DNA of 64,000 nucleotides from Paracyclopina nana (Eukaryota > Arthropoda > Copepoda > Cyclopoida > Cyclopettidae), in the NCBI GenBank assembly GCA_019096065.1, contig JAGUCH010000006.1:5600001-5664000 (forward strand), given 5' to 3'. A model generated the notes under the pieces. It was not told the origin of the DNA. It did no database searches and worked only from the letters and a program-made list of their open reading frames with translations. A program made the translations under genes and the position numbers. Positions within the stretch are counted from its first letter, which is position 1. The number at the start of each line of letters is the position of its first letter. Shown piece after piece: positions 45,301-57,300 of this stretch.

Positions 45301-48300
45301 GAAGAATCTGAGGAGTACCTGTATGAAAGTGAAGGCACTGATTCGTCTGAGGAAGACCATGAAAAGGACCAAGTTGCTAAGCTTGACAGCCAGAGGAAGA
45401 CAAAGCAAGATACAGCTGGACAATCTTCAATCAAGCGGAGAGGATCAAGAAAAATGTCATTACATAAAACAGCCAGTGACAATAGTGCTTTCAAATTCGA
45501 AACTGAGGTGCAAACTGAAGACAAAAAAGTTGAGGCACAATCTTCTACTATGAAATCTTGGGAAATTGTTCACATGGAAGGCTCTCAATTTTCTTCAAGT
45601 TTCGAGGCCAAAGTTGATGATACATCTGATCAAGGCTCAGCCAAAGAATTTGAAGATTGGGAGGTGGTAGAAAAGGCTCAAATTGATGAGCTCAAAAAAG
45701 AGTCTGATTCACAAACATCTAGGAAACAATCGCAGAGCGAGTCTCTGAAAGCTAATGCAGCCAATAAAGGTACATCAATTAGCCTTGGCCAAACATTGGC
45801 AGAAAAGTCTAAGCCCATTGTGCAAGAAGGGAACAAGGAAGTTTTCCGGGATATGAAAACGTCTACTGCAAAGTCTGAAGAAGCAGAAAAAGTGAAGAAT
45901 CGAAATGAAGTAGTTAGGAAAGAAATTAAGGATTCAGTTTTTGAGCTAGACGATTTGGAATTGGAATTGTTAATGGAGAAAGCTCCCTCTGAGCTCAAAG
46001 AAGATTTACCATCGGAAAGTTCTGAGTTTGAAAATACTATTACAGAGATTAAAGGGAGAAGCAAACCTGAAAAAACTGCAAAAATCAAGATTACCAAGAA
46101 AAGTCAATCAAAATCTAGATCTGAAGACTCGACAAGCACAATCACTAACAAAGATATTAGGAAAGAAGAGGACACCTTGTTTTTGGAAAAAGATACTTCT
46201 GCTGATGATAGAACTTTAAGCGTTGTGGAAGAAGAATCAGTTGAAAAAAGTGCCTCAAAATCGAAAAGAGGATCGAGGCAAAACCCTGAAAAAATCAAAG
46301 GTTCTACCCGTGCTTTGTCAAGCATTTCTTCTCGATCTGATGAGAAAGAAGCAACTGACATTCATATTGGCGATGAATCTATGATCACATCAAAGGGCAG
46401 AGATTCCTTTGCCTCAGATTCAAGCACTGCAGAAAAACAAGAATCTTCTCTTGGTTCCTTGACTGGTTCAGAGACAACCGACGAGGTCAAGAGTATGGAA
46501 AAATTAGCTAAGATGCCATCATATGAAGACCAGAATACAAAAACTATAAGTGAAAGTCAAAAAGCCAAATCTATGCTTGAGATTACTGAAGAAACTGAAG
46601 AAGGCCTTGGTAATGACAAGAAGATGAAAGATCAAACAGGAGACCAAGAAATCCAAATCAAACTTGACACTGAACCTAAAAGAAGCGTTCAGAAAAAAAT
46701 CAAGAAAACCAAGGTTCTTAAAAAGATGAGCTCTAGTTCATTTACTCGTGAAGAGGAAACTACTGATAACATTGAGGCTGAAACTGCAGCTAATTTAAAG
46801 CCAACAAAATACTTGGAAGAATATCAGCCTGTCAACGCCAAAAAAGCCTCCGAGTTCAATGTGGAGAAAGCATCAGTTGAAGTAACCCCAACTCAGCAAC
46901 TTTCTGGGTCAGAAGATGGCTCTGTAGATTTTGAGGTTCAAAAAGGCCATCATTTAGAGCTAGAACAAGATATTATGCACGTTGACAACACGGATAAAGC
47001 AAGCTTAGCTAAACCTCTGGAAGATGTGGGGCAAATATTGGGAAATGCTAAGACAAGACAACACGCAACCGAAAATGTTGCATCCAAAGCTATTGATGAA
47101 ACGGAAGCTAATTCAATTGAAAACATTTCCTCAAAGACAGAATTTAACAAAAAACATGACACAACAATTCTTACCACAGACAGAGATGCCCAAAAACAAA
47201 CGTTTGAAACCCCCACACCATGTTCCCAGGTAAAAAACATCATATACTTTTTCATTATGCTCAAATAGAAACAGTCCTTTAAGATTCTATCATTTTTGCT
47301 TTCCAAGGATACACAACCCTCAAAAGCTCAGGAAAGCAGCAAAAAAGTTACCAAAACTAACCTTAGGAAAAAACAGCCAACTTCGCTTGATTCACAAACA
47401 GAGCCATCAAAAGACCAAAATCTTGAGGTATTAGAACCGTTTAATGCTTGCTCATGAGTTATTTTGAAATTGCATGAATTTTAATTAGGCAACAATGCAA
47501 ACTGGAGAGTTTCATGCTGAGACAATGAAACCCCTTAGTAAACTACAGCAGACAACATCAGCCCAAGAATCTAGCGATTCGCCTGAAAAACTGACGCTTT
47601 CTGACGTTCAGACTTCCTTTGATACCAAATCCAAATGCATAGTTGATACTGAAACTGAACAAATTGAAGAGGTACTTGCCACAATTATTGAACATCTTAA
47701 TTGCTTTTCATTTACCTTTTGAGATCTTAGACAAGTATTGAAAACAAGAAGCAAACTCTTGCACCAAGAAATAAGGCAGTAAATATCGATATCAATTTGT
47801 TTTTGAGCATATTAGCTATCAGCTATTTTTTTAAAATAACCGTAGGCTTCAGATGATCTGGTTACAACAGTTGATGAGAGACAAGATTTAATACTTCAAT
47901 CCATGTCTGAATTAGAACTAAAACAGCCCAAATTAGCAGATACCCAAGTAAGCAACTGTGAAAGCATGTTGATTGGTGATTTTCCAATGACGCTTTTCTT
48001 TATGCATGCTCTTGATAAAATCCATTTTGGATGTCTTTAGTAATAATGAAGATTTTTCAGAAATCTGAACAAGAGGCCCCACCTCCTCCTTTTGCTGGCT
48101 TAAAGCTCAAAAAGGCTAAACCTATACAAAGGAAGCCATTGGAGGAGCCAAAGATAGAGAAGGTTGAACTAAAACACCATGAATTTGAAAAACAACCACA
48201 AGTGGAAGAGGTATCATGACACTTAGCTCATAATCCATGCACAAAACATTCAAATTCATCATCACAGGTTGAAAAGGATACTAAGGTAATACTAACAAAC

Positions 48301-51300
48301 ATCGAAAAAGACAAGAAAATCAGCAAAAAGCCCAAAACGAAAAAACTTGCCCAAGAAAAGATTGTTACAGAACAGGTAAAAATGTCAGAAACCAACAACA
48401 TAACAAAAATAGCCATTCACATCATAATTCTAACATTGTATTTTCATCCTGCAGGATGACCAATCATCTGCAATTGAGACAGCAGATGAATCTTTAATAC
48501 AAACTGAAGTCATTCAAAAGGATCTCAAGACTCCTGATGAACCAAAACAACCAAAGCCAGATTTAGTTAAAAAGCCAAAACAGGTTGACACATGATTTTC
48601 CGCTCTTTTATGCTGCTTGCAGTTTAACATTATTTTTCTTAGCTAAAAATTGATGAGGAGCCTTCCTTTTTGGGCTTGAAGCTAAAAAAAGCTTCAACTG
48701 TAAAGCAAGCTTTACCTGAGGCAGGTCTTGAAAAAGTTGACTTGAAGCATCATGAGTTTGAAAAACCTCCTCAAATTGAAGAGGTAGCAGAACATTTACT
48801 AATTGCAATCAGGAATCTCTATGAAAGTTTTTATTTTCAAGCCTGAGAGGAAATCTAGCGTGCATTTGTCAGAGCCAAAAGTATTAAAAGAGCCTAAAAG
48901 TAATGAGTCACCTGAGGTTATACACAAGGTACACTCTTAGCCATTTCGGGATATTTCATTTGCAATTTTGAATTGATTCACATAGGATGAGGATGACTCC
49001 ATAACCAAGAAGGTTGTGGTGAAAAAGATCCTTAAAAAGAGGGATAAAGAAGCATCTGACTCTACAGAGCAGGTAACAAAAATGATCTTATTTCTTGAAA
49101 AGTAGATCCTTTTTGATCTAAAACAAATTAAAACCAGCTTGAGGATCATCCAAAGAAAAGTGTGGCTTTTGAAGTGGACCAGCCTTCTAAAAAAGAAGAC
49201 ACAGCAATCAAGATGAAAAAACGCATCGTGAAACAGGTAGGCATGTGATTGTGCAGAGTGGTCAAAGCATCATAAATTTGCCTTGGATTTTTCAATAGAA
49301 AGTAGATGCTCCCGAGCTTCATCATGCTACAGAAGAACAAATCAGTGATGATGAAGTTGCCAAACAATTGAATACAGAATCCGCTCCTTCTCAAAAGCCA
49401 GATTTGTCACAGACAGAAAGTGACTCATTTTCATTTGAAACATCCGAGAAGATGGAAAGTGTCCAAGGCTTGAAATCTAACCAAATTCCTAAAGAGCATA
49501 ATAATGCCAAGAAGATTCATGGTGGTCAAGACTCTGTTCGTGTTGATATTGCTGAAAGAGTGGAATTTGCCTCAGCTTTGCATCCAGAAGAGCCAACAAA
49601 AACGTCAATATTTCCTCAACAATCAGGAGAAACAATTCAATCAGTGTCAATACATGCTCCTGACCATGATGAGAGCTTCCAAAAGTTTCAGCCAAATACT
49701 CCTGATTCATTAAAGCCTCTAATCACTACTGAAAGGAGCATAAAGCAGGAATCTGTTGGCATTGACTACAAAGATGAAATGGAGTCAACAAAACCCATTG
49801 AGCCTGAAAATGTGCCCAAACACAAAATCAAAGCATCTTCTGTTGATAAGACAACTCAGCCTTATGGCATTGACTCTCAAGACTTGACCATAGAAGGTGT
49901 TGGAAAGATGGAAGAGGATAAAAGAAAATCGCACAAATTGAGTCCAAAGCAAGTGGAGGAGAGAGAAAATTATGTTAAAATTGACAATACAGAGAGCGTC
50001 GAAGGTCTGGCAACAATTGACATAGTTGAAGAAAACAAGAAGACCATTTCACCCAAGGAAGTACAACATAAAAGGAGCTTGGTAAGCATCAAACCAGCTG
50101 AGGAGCAACTGGAATCAGTGAAAGATCTTGAACTTGATGAAAAAGAGGTTAGTCAATCAGTGAAGCCTATATCAGTTGACAGAAGAAGGGAATCAGTGCA
50201 GATTGATCAGCAAGAGCAAATGGAGGCAGCAGCTGATTTTTCGACTGAGGCCCGTGAAGAGAATAAGGTTGAACCTAGATTATCTGGACAACATAGGAGA
50301 TCAGTCAGTGTGACAAGGGTTCGTAAAATTGAGAAGGCTCAGTCTTTCACTGAAGATGAGCCAGAAAAAGAGCTCATTCAACCCTCTTCTACTGATGATA
50401 AAAATGAAGCTATCCAAGTGACTGAAGCCAACAAAGCTGAGAATACTTCTGTTGTCCATCCAATTTCACCAGAAGTTGTTGATAGAGTAAAACCTAAATC
50501 TGAGCCCAAAAAGAAGGGAGCCATGATTGTGGCTGAGCAAGAAAAATTAGAAGCTGCGAAAGGGTTTCAAGAAGATTCAGCTGATACGGAACGACTTATC
50601 TTGAAACCTGCTGATGAAAAGTCTGCTGCTTTCAGTGTCACTGCTGAAAATCAATTTGAGTCACTTTCTAGCTTAGAGGAGACCAAAGAGAAAAAGCAGA
50701 AAATCAAGTCTAAATCAATAAAAGAGAAGAAACCATCTTTGAATGTGAGTGAGTCAGAAAAAGTTGAGTCAGCTGACAAATTCATACATGAGACAACCAA
50801 AGTTGAAAATTTGAAGCCAATTCAAAGTGAGGACAAAAATGAGTATGTTGAAGTTGATGCCAAAGAAAAAATTGAAGTAATTGATTACCTTGTTGAGGAG
50901 CCTCTTGATGACCAAGATTCTGTGAAACCGCAACATGTGGAAGACCGCAAAGCCTCACTAATGGTTAAAATTGTGGATGAGTCTGAGGCTTCAGAAAATT
51001 TTCTGCCAGAGTTAGCAGAGAAAGAGCAAAGTGCTTCAACCAAAAGAGTGCTTGATAAAAAGTCTTCCCTTGTGATGAAAGCCTCTGAAAAAATTGAATC
51101 TTCAAAGACTCTGGTGCAAAATGAGCCAGACATTGCAGAGCATGCAATGCCCTTACAAGATGAAAGGCTCTCGTCCAAGATGACCTCATCTGAGCAAGTG
51201 GAAAATTTAGGCATTCTTAAGAAGGCTGAAGACGCCATCATGGAAAAAGGTTCATCATCAAAGGTATCTGGCAAAAGGTCATTGGCTGTAACTAAGACTT

Positions 51301-54300
51301 CTGAGCAGCTGGAGACCACAAAACCTTTCAATGAGGAAGTCCCTGTTCCAAAAGACAAGGCCAAGCAAATCAAAGAGGCTAATGAAAAACCATCAGTCAC
51401 AGTAGAAGATTCGATGGAGAAACTGGAATCTGTTACCGTTTTTGAGCCTGAGGAGCCCGATATTCCAAATGTTACTCTACCTCAGACGGTTCAAGAGGAA
51501 AAACTTGCGATCAGCATCAAATCCTCTGAGAAAATTGGCTCTCAGAGCGTCCTCCTTGGTGAAAAGAAAGAACCACAAGAGAAAATTAAGCCCAAGAAAA
51601 TTCAAGAAAAGAAGAGGTCTGTTGTAGTAGACTCGCTTCAAAAGGTTGAAACATCAAACTCATTGAAGCCTATTGATCCACCCAAAATAATTGAGCCACA
51701 ATTATCACAGGCTCAAGAATCCATCACTGTTGCCTCTTCAACAGAGTCTCAGGTAGCTGAGACGATTGAGAAGCCAGCTAAAACAAAGAAAGATTCCATT
51801 AAGCCCAAAAGTGAGAAGGCTAAAAAGGAACCAATGCAAGTGTCAGCTACTGAGAATGAAGAAGTTGCCAAACACTTTATACCAGAGAAAGTCAAGGATG
51901 AAAGAGCTCTTCCAGCCCAGCCAAATGAACAGGAATCAATCCAGGTTACAAGAGCGAAAGATTTAGAACCAGTGACCAAGTTAGCTGCAAAAAGTGCCCC
52001 TGAGAAAAGCAAATTAAAGACTTCAATCAAGAGAAATAAAGTTGTGGAAGGTGGTGAGAATGTAACTGAAGAATTAGCTGCTTCTAAAGAGCCTTTGGAG
52101 ACTCCCGAGCTGAGCATTAAGCCTTCAGATGACATTCCAGAGACCATCAAGCCTACAATATCAGACACCAAAGCAGTAATGATTCTTAACACTACCACTT
52201 CTCAGGACAACAATACTAAGGTTCTCTTTCAGGTGACAGAAAAAGCCATAATATCAGATTCTGCAAAAGTTGAACAACTTAGGAAATTGAAGGTAGTTTT
52301 TAGAGTTAGCATGCATTTCATTGAATGTAGATTAGCATAGCATGGTCCCCTGTTATGTGTACATAAGAGCTTCTTTATCATTGTGGCTTTTCTTGTGTAT
52401 ATTTTCAGAAAGAGGAGCCAGAACCTGAACCAGTGGTAATTAGAAAGCAAGCTACGCATTAACTCTAAACATGCCTTTTAAAATTGTGTGTCAGGACATA
52501 TTTTTGTCCATAAAAGTGTTTATTTTCTAACACATCTCTTCAAGAGCTATCCTGCTGTCACTTTCATTTTCTTCACAAAACTGTCATTTCTCACGCTTTA
52601 TTTTATTGCCACATTTGGAGCTGAGTGTTGAAAGGCAAGAATTTTGCAAGCAAAAAATGTTTCTGGCGCCTTGACCTTTGAAATCAAGGATATCGCCACT
52701 AAAGTAGTATAGCATTCCATGTTTTCATAGCATTCTTTGTTTTCGTTTTCACATGCACACTGGACTGAAGCTGAAAAATTACTCAATTTTTGCACCCTTT
52801 GCTCATTGTGCTATCAAAAACAACACTTAATTTGTTTAAACTTATGATCATGAAGATCATCATTTTAAGCTCCAATCCTCAAAATATAGCATTTACTTAT
52901 TTTCCTTCTTCATCTCTCTCTGTCAAAATACACTTTATATCAACTTATTTCCTCTGTCAAAAAGGATGATGTGGTTGTGTCCAAAACATCTGAGCAAGGT
53001 AGCATGCCACAAGCAAGTGGTACTCTTGCTCAGACTGAGGGTAAAGCAGCCACCAGACAACCAGACAAACCTAAGGAAGACCAAAAGATGCGTCAAAAAG
53101 CGTCGACATCTTCCAGTTGCTCAGAATCAGAGACGGACAATTCTGGTGAAACTGACTTTCAGGTTTGAGCAGACCCGATTTCTCACAGTGTGAACTGTAG
53201 CAATGTAATTTTTCATGTTTTTCTGTACGTGATCAACTGCGGCTGCAGTTGAGTGTGTAATTTGACCTTTCAGCTCCTTTCATTCCACAAAATGAGGAGA
53301 ATCATACTAGTTGTAAGCTTTTCTGTTGTTGTCTTGACTTGCTATTCCCATTTTGACACTCCTAGCCATGTTCACACCGCCAATTAATTAATTTTGCAGC
53401 CACCACCTGTTGAAGAGAGAAAGAAAACTTACAAAGAGATTCAGGAGGAGGAAAAAGCAAGAAGGGCTTCTCTGCAAAATCCAAAGAAAGATGAGGTAAG
53501 CATGACACAAAAATTCTTAGCTTTTAGTCATTCAATTAGTGATTTTTTTGCTGAAAAAACTTGGGAAACTAAGAGTTAAAACTGAAATTGTTTCAATCTT
53601 TCTTGGCTGAGTTGTAAAGAAACTGTATGGCTGTTTTTGTTTTAACTTATAATCTTGAGAAAATACTCTTTATTTTTCTATATTTCTGTTGATATTGTGT
53701 AAAAATAGCTATAAAGTCAAACGAAGCATTTCAAAATCGTTGGGCCTGTTTCATTTCAAATGTCGTAATTTATGGAATTTACGTTTGAAGTGCAATCAAT
53801 CTTCATGTAGTTAAAAGAAGCTTGGCTGTTTGTATAGCGCTGATAATGAGGGAAATGAAACGCTGACCTTTGCGTTTTGACAGTTAGTTAAAAAAGGAAA
53901 AATGCGAGTCATGCTTTAAATATTTCAGGAGAAACCTAAATACGTTTACGTTCCCAAAAAGGTATTTGATCAATGTTTAGACCAGATGACAGCAAAAAGT
54001 GGAAATCAGTGCCTCACCAAAGGCATTATTTTCAGACTCATTAAAAAATCACCTTCTCAAATCTATCTGGGTGTCTTATTCGTGCTGTTTATGTATTACA
54101 CACATTTTCTTCACATATTTAATGTATGGGAGGGTAACTCAGTCAGATTACCAAAATATAACCATTTATGTGGTTAAATCTCTTCTAGTTTCACTGTCAC
54201 TCTCTCTCACTCTTTCATTGTTGTTGTCCTTCTTTAAGGGCATTCTCACCTCCAACATTCAGTCTACTTGACTAGAAAAGTGTTATGTTGTGAGAATGCC

Positions 54301-57300
54301 CTTGGTCAGCTTGGCTAATGGCAGCATATTGCAGAAATCCGAAGTCAAAGAGAAGAGAGATTCCATGTCAGAATGGGAAAAACGTCTGGAAAGACCCTCT
54401 GTACCTCTTTTGGCCAAGGGGCCACCTGGACCTCCCAAGATTGTTGAAATTGAAAAGAAGTACAGTGCCATTGAAGGTAATCTTAAGTCATCTATTATGG
54501 CTATTTTTGATCAATTTTAATTTCTTCCAGAGCAAACTGCCTGCTGCTACATGTTTGTTGAGGGCAATCCTGCTCCTACCTTCAAATTCTTCAAAGGTAC
54601 TAGTGAGATTATTGAAGGTGGCAGGTACAAGCTCATCAGTGATGGTGACAACAACAACATGATCATGATGGCCATAGCCAAAGTCAAAAGCTCTGACGAG
54701 GCTGAATATAGGGTCTTGATTGAGAATTGTCATGGCAGTGATGAAGCCAACTTTATGCTCTTTGTATCAGGTAACATTTACCCAATAACTAACTAAGTTT
54801 AAATTATTAATTTCTCTTTAACATAGATGGCTCTGGCATGGATTTCAGAACCATGCTCAAAAAGAAAAAGTATGCCAAGCATGCCGCAGATGATCAAGGG
54901 CCTGACTGGGGAGACCTGAAGCATGTTGAGAGAGAAGAGGGCGAGACTGAACCCTCTCCAGATAAGGTCAGTATTGAGACTAATTTGATCACGATGATGC
55001 ATACATTTTTTGACTCTGGACTGAAATGCTAGAATGTCGCATCAAGTTACTATTAAAAGTTCAAATATTCTCGCAGAGCTCGAAGAGAAACTCAATCACT
55101 GCTGAGAAGGTGGAAAATTGGCCAGAATTAAAGCCAGTTCCAACTTTGAGAAGGGTATGCTGCTAAATCAGTTCCAAGATTTTTTGAGCCCAATTAAAAT
55201 CACATTGATATTAAGGAGAAAAGCTGAATGTTTGCAAAAGACCACATTTAATTTTTTGTACAGCACATCAAGTGTACTACAAGTGATTTTCCGCTCAAAT
55301 TATCTTGGATTTGGCTTAAATGGCAAAGAGATACCTTTTGCCTATTTGAGCCGGAAATCAGCTGATTTTATTTAAAGTTGAGTCACCAACCGGTTTCGAA
55401 TCGGAAAAAAAGCCTGGCTGAAGTTATACCAGATTGGCCCACCCTAAAGCCTTTTCGCAAGGCCAAAAAAGAGGTTCACACTTGTTTAAAAAAGAGAATT
55501 CAGCATGATAAGATAATCATTGATGGAATAAATTGATGGTGGTGCATTCAAAATTCAAAAAATGGGTGTTTTTCAAATGTTTTAATCTCATAGTTCACTA
55601 AAGAATTGCCACAAGACTTCTTAGCTTTTCTTTTCCAATCATCAATTCTGCTATCTTTGAGCCAATTCTAAAGACACAAATGTTAGTTTTGGTGAGACTT
55701 GTTTAGAGTGGCAGTTCTTTAGTCAATTATGTAATCATGGATATGTTGGATATATAAATCGTGAAGCTCTTTATTTCAGCGTCTTAAATCTGCTCTACTC
55801 TTTTACGATAAAAAAATTCTCTTGTTAAATCTATCATGAACATCTTGCTTTAAACTGTCATCCCAATACTCTTATAAAGATATGTAAAAGTTAAACTACT
55901 TGACACACTGCCTTTCTTTAAAAGATAAAAATTGAACTCTCTTGTAACAGTTCCTATCTTTCTTCACTGATATTAACTGAAAAATATTGAGTTCTAACAA
56001 TGATTTTGGTATCTTCTAGGAGAAGGGAGAATGGACCATTCCACTGAAGGACAAGCAGGTGACTGAGAGGAAGGACAAATTTGTGGAAATGTCTTGCACA
56101 TTCTCAGTCAAAAGTGCCAATTGCATTTGGCAGAAAAATGGAAAAGTAAGTTATGTGTATTCCAAACAAAAGTTTCTAGTATGCTTAAACTTGCATACCA
56201 AAAACAGGAAATTTCAACGACAAAACGTATCAAAAGCACTGTTGATGAAGAGGGTACAACTTTCACCATCAGAATAGAAAAGCCAAATTACAAGGACAGA
56301 GGAAAATATTCTTGTGACATTGATGGCATTGTCACTTCTGCTTATCTAGATGTTGAAGGTAACTTATTTTCAGCAGGTGCGTTACCATAAAAATACCATT
56401 GCATTGTCATGCTTTTTTCCAGAAATTCCTTGCAAATTTACCAGAGTGCTCAAGAGCAGGAGGGAATACGAAAAAACCACATTTGATCTGCTATGCTCAG
56501 TGGAAGATGAAAGTGTTGAAGTGGACTGGTTCTTAAATGAGCTGGAAATCACTCCCAATCTGACACACTTTGACAAGCTTGAGTTCATTTCTGATGGCAG
56601 GGATAGAATCTTACGCATTAAAGATTGCCCTATGGACTTTAACAATGCTGAATTTAAAGCTACCACATCAGCTGATGAGACCTCATGCAAACTCATCGTG
56701 AGGCCCTTGCCAGAATTCAGGGATAGGCTTGTTGATGTTGAAGTCAATGTTGGCAACGAGGCTATTTTTAAATGTACCATTGATGATGCAGAAGCTGAAC
56801 CAGACTGGTTCATTGGTGGAGAGAAGATCAAGGAGAATGACAAGTTCATCTTCAAGTCAATTGATGAGAATGAGCGAAGATTGATCATCAAAGATTGCCA
56901 GCTGGTGGATATTGGCACTGTTGCAATTCAGTTTGCTGGTGGTCTTGTCTCCAGCACTGCCAACCTGACTGTCAATGATGGATCAGGTAGAAACAAAGGT
57001 GATGGTGATGACGACGGCGATGGGTCCAAGTTCGGCAAGGGCAAGGCTCCACCAAGGATCCTCTCTGATACTCTAGTCAATGCTGTCATCAAAGTGAGTA
57101 AGTCACATACCTGGACTGCTGAGATTATTGGGAAACCTGCCACCGAGAAAAAATGGTTCTTTGAGGGTAAAGAGCTCTTTGAGAGTGAAAAAATAAAAAT
57201 TATCAATGAGGAGGCCAAGACAACAATTACCATCCAGGATGGTCTCAGGAGAGACACTGGTATGTACAAGCTACATGTTGAAAACATCAATGGCTCAGAT

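Larger units (their letters stand above)
42410..53961 (+). other. Twitchin PEVK-like insert: 29 consecutive phase 0-0 exons, ~2,740 residues
   Basis: Exons: 42410-42430, 42536-42838, 42903-43001, 43137-43187, 43399-43440, 43513-43689, 43749-43940, 44037-44189, 44362-44631, 44692-44793, 44857-44970, 45034-45126, 45232-47229, 47308-47427, 47489-47671, 47731-47778, 47846-47947, 48061-48210, 48268-48375, 48455-48583, 48643-48783, 48842-48928, 48986-49072, 49138-49236, 49299-52292, 52409-52435, 52965-53162, 53400-53495, 53929-53961. Every length is a multiple of three and every intron is phase 0. Composition is rich in Lys, Glu, Ser, Thr and Pro, with almost no Cys or Trp and no Ig or FN3 fold, so it should be an extensible disordered spring. 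Very small exons (27-51 bases) are less certain individually. Confidence 0.85.
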
